From CAYVOX01 sp964453035 (GTDB taxonomy: Bacteria > Chloroflexota > Anaerolineae > Anaerolineales > Anaerolineaceae), in NCBI GenBank assembly GCA_964453035.1, contig CAYVOX010000118.1:1-10861 (forward strand): DNA of 10,861 bases, in the 5' to 3' direction. The stretch's first letter is position 1. Each line of letters opens with the position of its first letter. The position numbers and the translations under genes were made by a program. Below the pieces are notes generated by a model. That model had not been told where the DNA came from, did no database searches, and worked only from the letters and a program-made list of their open reading frames with translations. Below are positions 1 through 7,162 of the stretch, piece after piece.

Positions 1-272
1 GTTTGATCGCATCCATCAAAATCAGATGGAATGGGTACTGAGTGCCCATTCATTTTAAAATTTGATGGATGCGCAGTAAAGATATGTAATGAAGGCTCGT
101 TTGATCGCATCCATCAAAATCAGATGGAATGGGTACTGAGTGCCCATTCATTTTAAAATTTGATGGATGCGCAGTAAAGATATGTAATGAAGGCTCGTTT
201 GATCGCATCCATCAAAATCAGATGGAATGGGTACTGAGTGCCCATTCATTTAGATTTGATGGAATGGGTACT
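1..272. repeat. 98-bp tandem repeat array with nested hairpin unit
   Basis: The same unit begins at 1, 99 and 197, an exact 98-bp period. The first two units are identical by eye. The third follows the unit until about 249 and is then broken and rejoined to a second partial copy (258-272 equals unit positions 25-39). Each unit has a 13-bp outer inverted repeat (8-20 with 61-73, CGCATCCATCAAA / TTTGATGGATGCG) enclosing a 23-nt near-perfect palindrome (29-39 with 41-51, one T-G mismatch, centre at 40). The last partial copy runs into the TAG stop of the minus-strand transporter gene, so the array lies directly behind that gene and could act as its transcript end. It may continue beyond base 1. 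No coding potential was recognised in it. Function is unknown. Confidence 0.93.
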
Positions 273-1458
273 AAGTCCGCTGCTTTGATACGCGCACCTG
301 CATGGCTACGAAGAAATTGATGATGGCGATGCCCGCCCCCACCAGGAAGACGTACTGGTAACCGAAGGCGCTCCAGATGGCACCGCTGGCCAGCGCCACC
401 GAAATCGAGAAGAAGTGGTCAATGGTGATGCCTGCGCTTAAAGCCGGTTGGATATCCTCCGGGGTGAGGGCAATCTTTTTGATGTACGTCGAGCGCGCCA
501 TCGAGACCGACATCAACATCTGGTCCAGCAGGTAGCAGGCGCAAACCACTAAGAAAGCCGTCCCCTCCGGCAGCATGTTGCGGGCAAAACCATACCCCGC
601 ACAGACGAACACCAGCAGCACGGCCTCACCCGCCAGCACAAAACGCTCCCCCAGGTGGTCCACCATCCAGCCCAGCAGGGGTTGGAAGAGGATGCCAATC
701 ACCCCGCCGATGGTCATGAGGGTGGCGATGGTGGAGGTGGGCTGCTCGTAGATGGTCACCAGCACCCACGGCGCAAAGGTGATGAAGATTTGCTTGCGCG
801 AGCCCGCCAGTACCGAGAGGGCGTAGAACAACCCGTATTCACGGCGCAGCTTGAGGAACTGGCGCTGCCGGTGATTAATCTCCGGCTTCATCATATGAAT
901 CAGCAGGCCCGCCATCACCAGCGCCACCGCAGCCAGCACAAAGGTGTGCGAAAAATTAAACCCCAGGTAGCGAAAGCCCACAAAAACCAGCGCGCTGCCG
1001 GCGATGGTGGCCCCGTTGCGCAGCGCGTTGAGCTGTCCCAGGCGCTGACCGGTGCGACCCTCGCGTGCCAGTTCCATGCCCACGGTGGTGGCCACCGGCA
1101 TGAAGAGGTGCTGCCCCAGGCTGTAGATGAACAGCCAGATAACCATCATCCCGTAACTGGAGGAGGCGAATCCCACCAGCAGTGCCCCGGCTGCCGCCGT
1201 CAGCAGCGCCGCCGTGCCCAGCCGCCGGCTGCTGAGAAACCACAGCAGCGCTGAGACGAACACCACCAGGAAGCCCGGCAGTTCGCGGGGCAGTTCAAGG
1301 AAGGAGCGCTCAAAACCGCTCAGCGTGAAGCGCTCATTGAGGAAGTTGTTAAGCGTTGAATCCATGATGCTGAAGGCCAACCCCAGGAAGAGGGAGGAGG
1401 CGGCAAAGATTTTCAATTCGCGGGACATGTGGGTGATGCGGTGGATGAAAGAGGTCAT
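271..1458 (-). CDS. MFS transporter
   Basis: A hydrophobic multi-pass protein of the major facilitator type, about 395 aa from the ATG at 1458 and probably a 12-helix carrier in the cytoplasmic membrane. Two bundles of helices are separated by a basic central loop (about residues 190-210, rich in K, R, Q). The second half carries a motif-A-like loop, GWMVDHLGERFVL (about residues 263-275), the usual cytoplasmic loop between helices of an MFS half. The substrate cannot be told from sequence. The frame stays open to a GTG at 1524, but a TGTTAGAAT box (1487-1495, minus) would start the mRNA near 1480, so the ATG at 1458 or the ATG at 1428 (385 aa) is preferred. Neither has a clear Shine-Dalgarno. 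The gene diverges from the ABC pair, and its stop (271-273) sits in the edge of the tandem repeat. No sign of decay in the body of the gene. Confidence 0.85.
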   Translation of the reverse strand: MTSFIHRITHMSRELKIFAASSLFLGLAFSIMDSTLNNFLNERFTLSGFERSFLELPRELPGFLVVFVSALLWFLSSRRLGTAALLTAAAGALLVGFASSSYGMMVIWLFIYSLGQHLFMPVATTVGMELAREGRTGQRLGQLNALRNGATIAGSALVFVGFRYLGFNFSHTFVLAAVALVMAGLLIHMMKPEINHRQRQFLKLRREYGLFYALSVLAGSRKQIFITFAPWVLVTIYEQPTSTIATLMTIGGVIGILFQPLLGWMVDHLGERFVLAGEAVLLVFVCAGYGFARNMLPEGTAFLVVCACYLLDQMLMSVSMARSTYIKKIALTPEDIQPALSAGITIDHFFSISVALASGAIWSAFGYQYVFLVGAGIAIINFFVAMQVRVSKQRT

Positions 1459-1469
1459 GAAGGCTGCCG

Positions 1470-1679
1470 TGAAAGAGGGATGCCTTATTCTAACACGGTT
1501 GCTGAGCGGAAAAATTTTCGTCACNNNNNNNNNNNNNNNNNNNNNNNNNNNNNNNNNNNNNNNNNNNNNNNNNNNNNNNNNNNNNNNNNNNNNNNNNNNN
1601 NNNNNNNNNNNNNNNNNNNNNNNNTGAAAGAGGGATGCCTTATTCTAACACGGTTGCTGAGCGGAAAAATTTTCGTCAC
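1470..1679. other. Scaffold gap (100 N) flanked by identical 55-bp contig ends
   Basis: Bases 1525-1624 are exactly 100 Ns. The 55 bp before the gap (1470-1524) and the 55 bp after it (1625-1679) are identical. Two contigs sharing exactly one k-mer of length 55 and joined with a default 100-N spacer give this pattern, so the most likely true sequence runs from 1524 straight to 1680 and is 155 bp shorter here. No gene is interrupted: after such a join, an in-frame stop (complement of 1683-1685) lies two codons upstream of the GTG at 1524 of the transporter frame. A real gap with a real 55-bp direct repeat is possible but less likely. Confidence 0.9.
1487..1495 (-). promoter_or_regulatory. Extended -10 promoter candidate for the MFS gene
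   Basis: On the minus strand the sequence reads TGTTAGAAT, an extended -10 (TGn + TAnAAT). No good -35 is visible. Transcription would begin near 1480, about 22 nt before the ATG at 1458. The same TGnTAnAAT pattern occurs before the chelatase gene at 8613-8621. Because the box lies in the duplicated 55 bp, a second copy appears at 1642-1650, which is probably an assembly artefact. Confidence 0.45.
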
Positions 1680-1686
1680 GAATTAT

Positions 1687-1828
1687 GGTGCATTCAATAC
1701 CCCTTCGGGGCACTTAAGCGAATGCGCCCTACGGGAGAGGGTGGTGCATTCAGAAGCGAATGCACCCTACAGGAGAGGGCTGTGCAGTCAATACCCCTTC
1801 GGGGCACTTAAGCGAATGCACCCTACGG
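1687..1828. repeat. Three intergenic palindromes (GGTGCATTC / GAATGCACC family)
   Basis: Three inverted-repeat units follow each other. Unit 1 pairs 1687-1695 with 1720-1728, unit 2 pairs 1743-1751 with 1758-1766 (perfect 9-bp stem, 6-nt loop), and unit 3 pairs 1782-1789 with 1814-1821 (one mismatch). All are followed by CCCTAC and a G-rich tail. Units 1 and 3 have a 24-nt loop that carries its own hairpin, CCCCTTCGGGG; a 40-bp stretch (1695-1734 and 1789-1828) is repeated with one mismatch. Structure and placement between genes resemble REP-like or miniature palindromic elements. No open frame or terminal target duplication is seen. Confidence 0.85.
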
Positions 1829-1854
1829 AAGTGGGGCGAGCCCCGAATGTGGAT

Positions 1855-1860
1855 TATAAT
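1855..1860 (+). promoter_or_regulatory. -10 box (TATAAT) for the ABC exporter operon
   Basis: A perfect TATAAT lies 17 nt before the ATG at 1878. No convincing -35 is present at 1832-1837 (TGGGGC). A short GGGG-CGAG-CCCC hairpin occupies 1833-1844. Transcription from this box would start near 1866-1867 and give a leader of only about 11 nt without a Shine-Dalgarno. This also rules out the TTG at 1860, which is part of the box, as a start codon. Confidence 0.6.
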
Positions 1861-1877
1861 TGCCGCGTAGCCCCGCG

Positions 1878-3662
1878 ATGACCCATAATTCCACTTTATC
1901 CCCCCGACGAACCTCTTCTCAATGGCGCGTTCTGTTGCGCTGCTTTGACTATTTGCGCGCCCACAAAAAGTATGCTGCCGGGGCTTACCTGATGATGGTG
2001 TTGATTGACCTGCTGGCGATGGTCAGTCCGCAGCTCATCCGCTGGACGATTGATAACGGCATCGGCAGCGGGGATGCCGCCCTGCTGGCGCTGGCGGTGG
2101 GGGCATTGCTGGCGCTGGTGGTGATTAAGGGCGTGTTCACCTACTTTGAGGGCCTGTGGACGGAAACCGCCTCGCAGGGGGTGGCTTTTGACTTGCGCAA
2201 TGAGCTGCAGCGCAAGATTACCCTGCTCTCCTTCGCCTTCCACGATAAAGCCGAAGCCGGTGACCTGCTCTCGCGCACCATCCAGGATGTGGAGCGCATC
2301 CGCTTTCTCACCGGGCGGGCGGCGTTCCGCGTGATTGAAGGCATCTTCCTGATGCTGATTACCGCGCTGGTGATGTTCAGCATGAACAGCCAGCTTGCGC
2401 TGCTGGCTGTTCTGGCCATGCCGCTGCTGGCCTTCCAATCCATCCGTTTTGGACGGGTTTTCCGCCCGCTCTCGCACCACATCCAGAAGCAACTTTCGGT
2501 GCTCACCACCCGGGTGGAGCAAAACCTGCGCGGCGCGCGCGTCATTAAAACTTTTGCGCAGGAAGAAGCCGAAATTGAGCGCTTTGAGGTGGATAACCGC
2601 GCCTGGTTTGACCTTTCCGCGCGTTCTGCCCGACTGCAGGCCACCCACATGCCCCTGCTGCACCTGATTGCCAACCTGAGCAGCGTGGCGATCCTGGCTT
2701 ACGGCGGCGTGCTGGTGATTAACCAGTCGCTCACGCTGGGCGAGCTGGTGGCGTTCACCACCTACATGGGGCAGCTCGTCTCGCCGGTGCGCTTCCTGGG
2801 CATGATCCTGCCGGCGATCACCATGGCGGCGGCTTCCGCTGAGCGCATCTTTGAAATTCTGGATACTGTGCCCGAAGTGCGTGAAGAACCCGGCGCTCCC
2901 GACCTGGTGCTGCGCGAAGGGCGCGTGCGCTTTGAAAACGTCTCGTTCTCCTACGGCAAGCACAGCGGGGTGCTGAAGGCTATTTCGTTTGAGGCGCTGC
3001 CCAACCAGGTGGTGGCGCTGCTGGGACTGACCGGCTCCGGCAAGACGACCATCACCAACCTCATCCCGCGCTTTTACGATCCCAGCGAGGGGCGCATCAC
3101 CATTGACGGGCAGGATATCCGCGGCGTCACGCTCAGCTCGCTGCGCGGGCAGATTGGCATGGTGCTGCAGGAAACCACCCTGTTTGCCGCCTCCATCCGC
3201 GAGAATATTGCCTTTGGCAAGCCGGACGCCTCGCAGGCGGAGATTGAAGCCGCCGCGCAGGCCGCGCAGGCGCACCAGTTCATCCTGCAATCCGAACAGG
3301 GGTATGATACGCCGGTTGGCGAAAAGGGCGTCACCCTCTCCGGCGGGCAGCGCCAGAGGCTGGCCATCGCCCGCGCCATCCTGGCAGACCCGCGCATCCT
3401 CATCCTGGATGACGCCACCTCCAGCGTGGATACCCAGACCGAGCAGCTCATCCAGGCGGCCCTGGAACGGGTGATGGAAGGGCGCACCACTTTTGTCATT
3501 GCCCACCGCCTCAGCACCGTGCAGCGCGCCGACCTGATCCTGCTGCTGGATAAGGGAAAAATCGCTGCGCAGGGCAAACATAAAGACCTGCTGCACACCT
3601 CCGCGCTCTACCAGACCATCTACAACGAGCAAATCAAGCCCCGCCAGGCGCGTAAAGGATAA
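1878..3662 (+). CDS. ABC exporter half-transporter, degenerate-site subunit
   Basis: A 594-aa half-transporter with a six-helix export-type membrane domain (about residues 1-320) followed by an ATPase domain. The ATPase motifs are complete: Walker A GLTGSGKTT (383-391), Q-loop in MVLQETTLF, signature LSGGQ (487-491), Walker B ILILDDATSSVD and switch His543 in IAHRLST. The residue after Walker B is Asp512 where the catalytic Glu is usual; this substitution marks the degenerate nucleotide site of heterodimeric exporters such as TM287/288, LmrCD and BmrCD. The partner gene follows 3 nt downstream. It probably exports lipids, drugs or peptides; the substrate is not visible. The ATG at 1878 is chosen over the in-frame TTG at 1860 because the latter overlaps the -10 box. 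Confidence 0.93.
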   Translation: MTHNSTLSPRRTSSQWRVLLRCFDYLRAHKKYAAGAYLMMVLIDLLAMVSPQLIRWTIDNGIGSGDAALLALAVGALLALVVIKGVFTYFEGLWTETASQGVAFDLRNELQRKITLLSFAFHDKAEAGDLLSRTIQDVERIRFLTGRAAFRVIEGIFLMLITALVMFSMNSQLALLAVLAMPLLAFQSIRFGRVFRPLSHHIQKQLSVLTTRVEQNLRGARVIKTFAQEEAEIERFEVDNRAWFDLSARSARLQATHMPLLHLIANLSSVAILAYGGVLVINQSLTLGELVAFTTYMGQLVSPVRFLGMILPAITMAAASAERIFEILDTVPEVREEPGAPDLVLREGRVRFENVSFSYGKHSGVLKAISFEALPNQVVALLGLTGSGKTTITNLIPRFYDPSEGRITIDGQDIRGVTLSSLRGQIGMVLQETTLFAASIRENIAFGKPDASQAEIEAAAQAAQAHQFILQSEQGYDTPVGEKGVTLSGGQRQRLAIARAILADPRILILDDATSSVDTQTEQLIQAALERVMEGRTTFVIAHRLSTVQRADLILLLDKGKIAAQGKHKDLLHTSALYQTIYNEQIKPRQARKG

Positions 3663-3665
3663 GGC

Positions 3666-5498
3666 ATGGCATTTAATATCGGAGTGTCCAATCCAGGCAT
3701 GGGGCCGCGCGGCGCATTTGAGCGCTTTGCCGAGGGCGGCGATACGCGCGGGCAGGTGTTCAACCGGCGCGTGGTGCTGCGCCTGCTGGGCTACCTGCGC
3801 CCGTACCGCAAGCAGATGCTGATTGCCTTCGCGGCGATGCTCGGCGTGACCGCTATGACCCTGCTGACCCCCTACCTGCTCAAGGTGGCGGTGGACCAGT
3901 ACATCACGCAGGGCGACCAGGCCGGCTTGCTGGTGATTTGCGCCATCACTGCCGCGGCCTTTATTGCCCTGTACGTGTTCACCGCGCTGCAGCAGTACAT
4001 GCTCTCGTGGGTGGGGCAGCGCGTGCTGGCTAACCTGCGCAGCCAGTTGTTCGACCACCTGCAGCGCCTCTCGCTGGGCTACCATGATACGCACATCGTC
4101 GGCGTGACGGTCAGCCGCGTGATGAACGACGTGGCGACCATCAACGAGCTGCTCTCGCAGGGCATCATCACCCTCACCGGCGACTTTTTGGTGCTGGCCG
4201 GGATCGTCACCATCATGCTGACGATGAGCCCGCGCCTGGCGCTGCTCACCTTCATCGTTTTGCCGCTGATGGTGCTGGCGACGCTGTGGTTCTCCTCGCG
4301 GGCGCGGGTGGCCTTCAGGCAGACGCGCACCAGCGTGGCTAAAGTGGTGGGCGACCTGGCTGAGGATATCGCCGGGGTGCGAGTCATCCAGGCCTTCGGT
4401 CAGGAGAACGCCACGCAGGAGCGCTTCACCCAGGTGAACGACGCCAACCGCGAGGCGCACATCAACGCCATGTCGCTTTCCTTCATCTTTTTACCGGCGA
4501 TTGAATTCCTTGGGATGCTTTCAACCGCCATCGTGCTGTGGTTCGGCGGGCAGGCAGTGGGGGCCGGTGAGGTGAGCCTGGGGGTCCTGGTGGCTTTCCT
4601 CTCCTACGTCACCCGCTTCTTCCAGCCCGTGCAGGAGCTCAGCCGCATGTTCACCACGCTGCAGGCTGCCATGGCGGGCGGCGAGCAGGTGCTCAAGCTG
4701 CTGGATACCCCGCCCGACGTGCAGGACCAGCCCGGCGCAGTGGAAATGCCCGCCGTCAAGGGGCAGGTGAGGCTGGAGCACGTTTCCTTCCGCTACCGCC
4801 CGGAGCTGCCCGAAGTGCTGCATGATGTGTGTTTGACCATTGAGCCGGGGCAGACGGTGGCGCTGGTGGGTCCCACCGGGGCTGGCAAAACCTCCATTGG
4901 CAACCTGGTGGCGCGTTTTTACGATGTAACCGAGGGGGCGGTGCGCATTGACGGGCTGGACGTGCGCCAGGTGACGCAGCAATCGCTCCACCGCCAGATC
5001 GGCCTGGTGCCGCAGGATTCCTTCCTGTTCTCCGGCACGCTGGCAGAGAATATCCGCTTTGGGTGCCCAGATGCCAGCGACGCGCAGGTGGAGCAGGCGG
5101 CCCGGTTAGCCAACGCGCACGCCTTCATCAGCGGCAAGCCGGAGGGCTACCAGACCCGCGTGCAGGAGGGCGCCAGCAACCTCTCGGTGGGCCAGCGCCA
5201 ACTGGTGTGCATCGCGCGCGCCATCCTGGCTGACCCGCGCATTCTCATCCTGGACGAAGCCACCTCCAACGTCGATTCCCTCACCGAAAGCCTGATCCAG
5301 GAGGCGCTGCGCACCCTGCTGCAGGGCCGGAGTGCCGTGGTGATTGCTCACCGCCTGAGCACCATCCGCAACGCCGACCTGATTTGCGTGGTGCAGGATG
5401 GCAAAATTGCCGAGCAGGGCAAACATGAAGACCTGCTGGCGCTGGGGGGCATCTACGCGGACCTGTACCGGCGGCAGTTCACCGAAGTGGCTAACTGA
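3666..5498 (+). CDS. ABC exporter half-transporter, catalytic-Glu subunit
   Basis: A 610-aa half-transporter and the partner of the preceding gene, starting 3 nt after its stop with AAAGGA just upstream. A polar Gly-rich N-terminal tail of about 30 residues precedes the six-helix membrane domain (about 35-335). The ATPase domain has Walker A GPTGAGKTS (402-410), Q-loop in VPQDSFLF, Walker B ILILDEATSNVD with catalytic Glu531 and switch His562. Its signature is LSVGQ (506-510) rather than LSGGQ. In a heterodimer this altered signature faces the Walker A/B of the first subunit, which carries Asp512, so both faults fall in the same ATP site and the other site stays canonical. This complementary pairing is strong evidence for an obligate heterodimer. 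The 3' end overlaps the convergent membrane-protein gene by 8 bp. Confidence 0.94.
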   Translation: MAFNIGVSNPGMGPRGAFERFAEGGDTRGQVFNRRVVLRLLGYLRPYRKQMLIAFAAMLGVTAMTLLTPYLLKVAVDQYITQGDQAGLLVICAITAAAFIALYVFTALQQYMLSWVGQRVLANLRSQLFDHLQRLSLGYHDTHIVGVTVSRVMNDVATINELLSQGIITLTGDFLVLAGIVTIMLTMSPRLALLTFIVLPLMVLATLWFSSRARVAFRQTRTSVAKVVGDLAEDIAGVRVIQAFGQENATQERFTQVNDANREAHINAMSLSFIFLPAIEFLGMLSTAIVLWFGGQAVGAGEVSLGVLVAFLSYVTRFFQPVQELSRMFTTLQAAMAGGEQVLKLLDTPPDVQDQPGAVEMPAVKGQVRLEHVSFRYRPELPEVLHDVCLTIEPGQTVALVGPTGAGKTSIGNLVARFYDVTEGAVRIDGLDVRQVTQQSLHRQIGLVPQDSFLFSGTLAENIRFGCPDASDAQVEQAARLANAHAFISGKPEGYQTRVQEGASNLSVGQRQLVCIARAILADPRILILDEATSNVDSLTESLIQEALRTLLQGRSAVVIAHRLSTIRNADLICVVQDGKIAEQGKHEDLLALGGIYADLYRRQFTEVAN

Positions 5499-6318
5499 CC
5501 GGGAAAACCGCCAGAATTCCAAACCAGCCTGCAACCAGCACGCCGGCTGCCAGCAGCACCGCCAGGATGCCGACAACCCACATCTGCCACTCTTTCTCGC
5601 AGCGCTCCAGCCACCGGTAAACCGGCTGTCCGAACAGCAGGCCGAACAGGTATGCGCCCACCGCTGCCAGCGCAGCCACGCCCAGCACCTTAAGGCCGAT
5701 GGTGAACAGGTTGGCCCCCAGCCCGATGACGGCTGAAATCAACGCGCTGATGAGCAGCCCCCAAAGCCAGATGTTGCTGAGATCGAACGCGGTTCTGAAG
5801 AACAACACCAGCACCAGCCCGATGACAAAAATGATGCCAACCACCCAGTAGAAAATGCTGTCGAACACCTGGCTGAAGGCAGCCCAATCCGGGTAACCGG
5901 CGCCCAGCAGTGCACCGTAAGCCAGTGCCAGCAGGAAGATGATTTGCCTGAGCCGCCGGGTGGATTCACGGGTGCGCACGCGCCGGTTGAGGTCGGTTGG
6001 GGCTGGCGTAAAGAACTGGCTCTCCAGTTCCAGCAATTCCTCTTCGCTGTGGGTGCGTAAAAAGGAGCGGTACGGTTCATCACCCATGCGGCGGCGCATG
6101 CGCTCCAGGCGCAGGTTGCGCAGGGTGCTGCTGCCCGGCTGCCCTGCCTTTTCTTGTGCCATCATAATCATGATGGCGAACTTGAGCAGGCCGTCTTCCG
6201 TGTTGTCTTCCAGCATGTTCTGGTAGGTATTGTTGTCCAGGTTCTTGCGCAGGTTGTCTAAGAGTTGCCTGCGCGTTTGAGGGTCAATTGATGATACATC
6301 AAAACTACTCCAGTCCAT
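5491..6318 (-). CDS. Uncharacterised five-helix membrane protein
   Basis: A 275-aa protein that I do not recognise. The first about 120 residues are soluble and charged: helical predicted character, DWSSFDVSSIDPQTRRQLL at the start, a basic stretch RLERMRRRMGDEPYR (70-84) and an acidic stretch EEELLELE (92-99). Five hydrophobic segments follow at about 125-142, 154-175, 183-208, 210-230 and 246-272. By composition it looks like an integral membrane protein with a cytoplasmic N-terminal domain. The frame is open to 6528, but the ATG at 6318 is chosen because AAGGCAAAA precedes it and a good promoter (6389-6417) lies just upstream and inside the longer frame. It is transcribed toward the ABC pair, and its TAG overlaps the ABC gene's end by 8 bp, with no terminator between them. 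Confidence 0.8.
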   Translation of the reverse strand: MDWSSFDVSSIDPQTRRQLLDNLRKNLDNNTYQNMLEDNTEDGLLKFAIMIMMAQEKAGQPGSSTLRNLRLERMRRRMGDEPYRSFLRTHSEEELLELESQFFTPAPTDLNRRVRTRESTRRLRQIIFLLALAYGALLGAGYPDWAAFSQVFDSIFYWVVGIIFVIGLVLVLFFRTAFDLSNIWLWGLLISALISAVIGLGANLFTIGLKVLGVAALAAVGAYLFGLLFGQPVYRWLERCEKEWQMWVVGILAVLLAAGVLVAGWFGILAVFPVS

Positions 6319-6388
6319 TTTTGCCTTGCCTGTGAAGTGGGGGAGTGAACGCCAGCCTGAAGGGGGAAATTCTGCCTGGCTAAACAAT

Positions 6389-6417
6389 AGTATACGGAGG
6401 TTAAACGCGGATGTCCA
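6389..6417 (-). promoter_or_regulatory. Sigma70-type promoter for the five-helix membrane protein
   Basis: On the minus strand, TGGACA (6412-6417) and TATACT (6389-6394) are separated by exactly 17 nt. Each hexamer is one base from consensus at the key positions. The start would be near 6382, giving a leader of about 64 nt to the ATG at 6318. Confidence 0.65.
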
Positions 6418-6460
6418 GCGCAGGCGCCCGGCAGATTTGCCTGCCCTGCTGACCTTGCGT

Positions 6461-6489
6461 TTGACTTTCGCGCGTAAAGAGAGTATTAT
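6461..6489 (+). promoter_or_regulatory. Sigma70-type promoter for the SRPBCC/GlsB unit
   Basis: TTGACT (6461-6466) and TATTAT (6484-6489) are 17 nt apart, one mismatch to consensus in each hexamer. The start would be near 6496, about 120 nt before the ATG at 6616. It lies back to back with the minus-strand promoter, the two -35 boxes being 43 bp apart. Confidence 0.7.
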
Positions 6490-6495
6490 CCTGTT

Positions 6496-6615
6496 AGAGA
6501 CGCCGCAACGGGGCGTTGACCAGGACACGGGGGCATTTCAATTCATCGGGCACACCTCCCTCGCCCTGGCCGGTTGAGAAGGTATCATGATTCTTGATAA
6601 AGGAGGTATTCGGTT
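6496..6615 (+). promoter_or_regulatory. Long structured 5' leader with strong Shine-Dalgarno
   Basis: The leader ends in AAAGGAGGT (6599-6607), a nine-base match to the usual anti-Shine-Dalgarno, 8 nt before the ATG. Upstream, ACCTCC (6554-6559) is exactly complementary to GGAGGT (6602-6607) and could mask it. A competing small hairpin TATCA/TGATA (6583-6587 with 6595-6599) sits just before the ribosome site, and an ACGCC/GGCGT hairpin lies near the start of the leader. No known riboswitch class was recognised. Control by RNA folding is an inference. Confidence 0.4.
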
Positions 6616-7056
6616 ATGCCAAAATTTGAACGTGAAGTTGAGATTGATGTTCAGGTTGAGAAGGTGTGGGATGCGCTTACCGATCCCAGTTATTGGCCTA
6701 AATGGTTCCCCGGGATGGAAACCGTGAGCAACGTTTCATCCGTTGCCGAGGGCGGCAGGTTCGACTGGACCGACAAGGACCGCACGGGTTACGGCAAGAT
6801 CGTCAAGCTGGAGCAAAACAAGCGTTTGGAGATTCTCACCGTGTGCGGTGATGACAAGGATTCGCACGTCTTCACCCTGCGTCCCAGCGGCGGCTTTTTC
6901 GGGCTGAATGATGACGAGTGCAAGATTAAGTACGTGTATGACACGCTGGCGGGGGGCGGCATCCTGGGCAACTTTATCCTCGGAGGCAACCCGGTGGACG
7001 CGCTGCGCGTGAAGAATGCGCTCAACCAGTTCAGAAGGTTGGTCGAAAGCCTGTGA
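6616..7056 (+). CDS. SRPBCC (polyketide cyclase/START-like) domain protein
   Basis: A 146-aa single-domain protein of the SRPBCC helix-grip fold. The N-terminus MPKFEREVEIDVQVEKVWDA followed by LTDPSYWPKWFPGM is the typical first strand, helix and tryptophan-rich turn of polyketide_cyc2-type members. The middle holds beta strands (GGRFDWTDKDRTGYGKIVKLEQ) and the C-terminus an amphipathic helix (VDALRVKNALNQFRRLVESL), which closes a hydrophobic ligand pocket. There is no signal peptide or membrane segment, so it is probably cytosolic. The ligand cannot be inferred. The start is fixed by a near-perfect Shine-Dalgarno at 6599-6607. It forms a transcription unit with the small membrane protein 106 nt downstream, sharing the promoter at 6461 and the terminator at 7431. 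Confidence 0.88.
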   Translation: MPKFEREVEIDVQVEKVWDALTDPSYWPKWFPGMETVSNVSSVAEGGRFDWTDKDRTGYGKIVKLEQNKRLEILTVCGDDKDSHVFTLRPSGGFFGLNDDECKIKYVYDTLAGGGILGNFILGGNPVDALRVKNALNQFRRLVESL

Positions 7057-7162
7057 TTTTATTGGGCCGGCCTCAGCCGGGGCGGTCCAGGCCTTCAAAC
7101 CCGTTGGGCTGGCAGGGGATGCCTGCGGCCCGCGGGATGAGAAAAAGAAAAGGAGTTGGATG

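Noticed and set aside
1..272. CRISPR array
   Set aside because: The period is 98 bp with near-identical whole units and no variable spacers between short repeats; no cas genes are nearby.
129..320. Small plus-strand frame inside the tandem repeat
   Set aside because: It is created by the repeat sequence, has no ribosome site and runs into the antisense end of the MFS gene.
655..1254. 199-codon plus-strand frame inside the MFS gene
   Set aside because: Its translation is His/Gln/Gly/Arg-rich with no family character; the opposite strand encodes a good multi-helix transporter.
1214..1881. Plus-strand frames that read through the N-run
   Set aside because: They exist only because Ns do not give stops, and they include the duplicated contig ends and the intergenic repeats.
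1896..4460. 854-codon open frame on the minus strand across both ABC genes
   Set aside because: It is antisense to two clearly coding ABC genes, its translation is rich in His, Gln, Arg and Gly without domains, and such frames arise from GC-rich codon use on the other strand.
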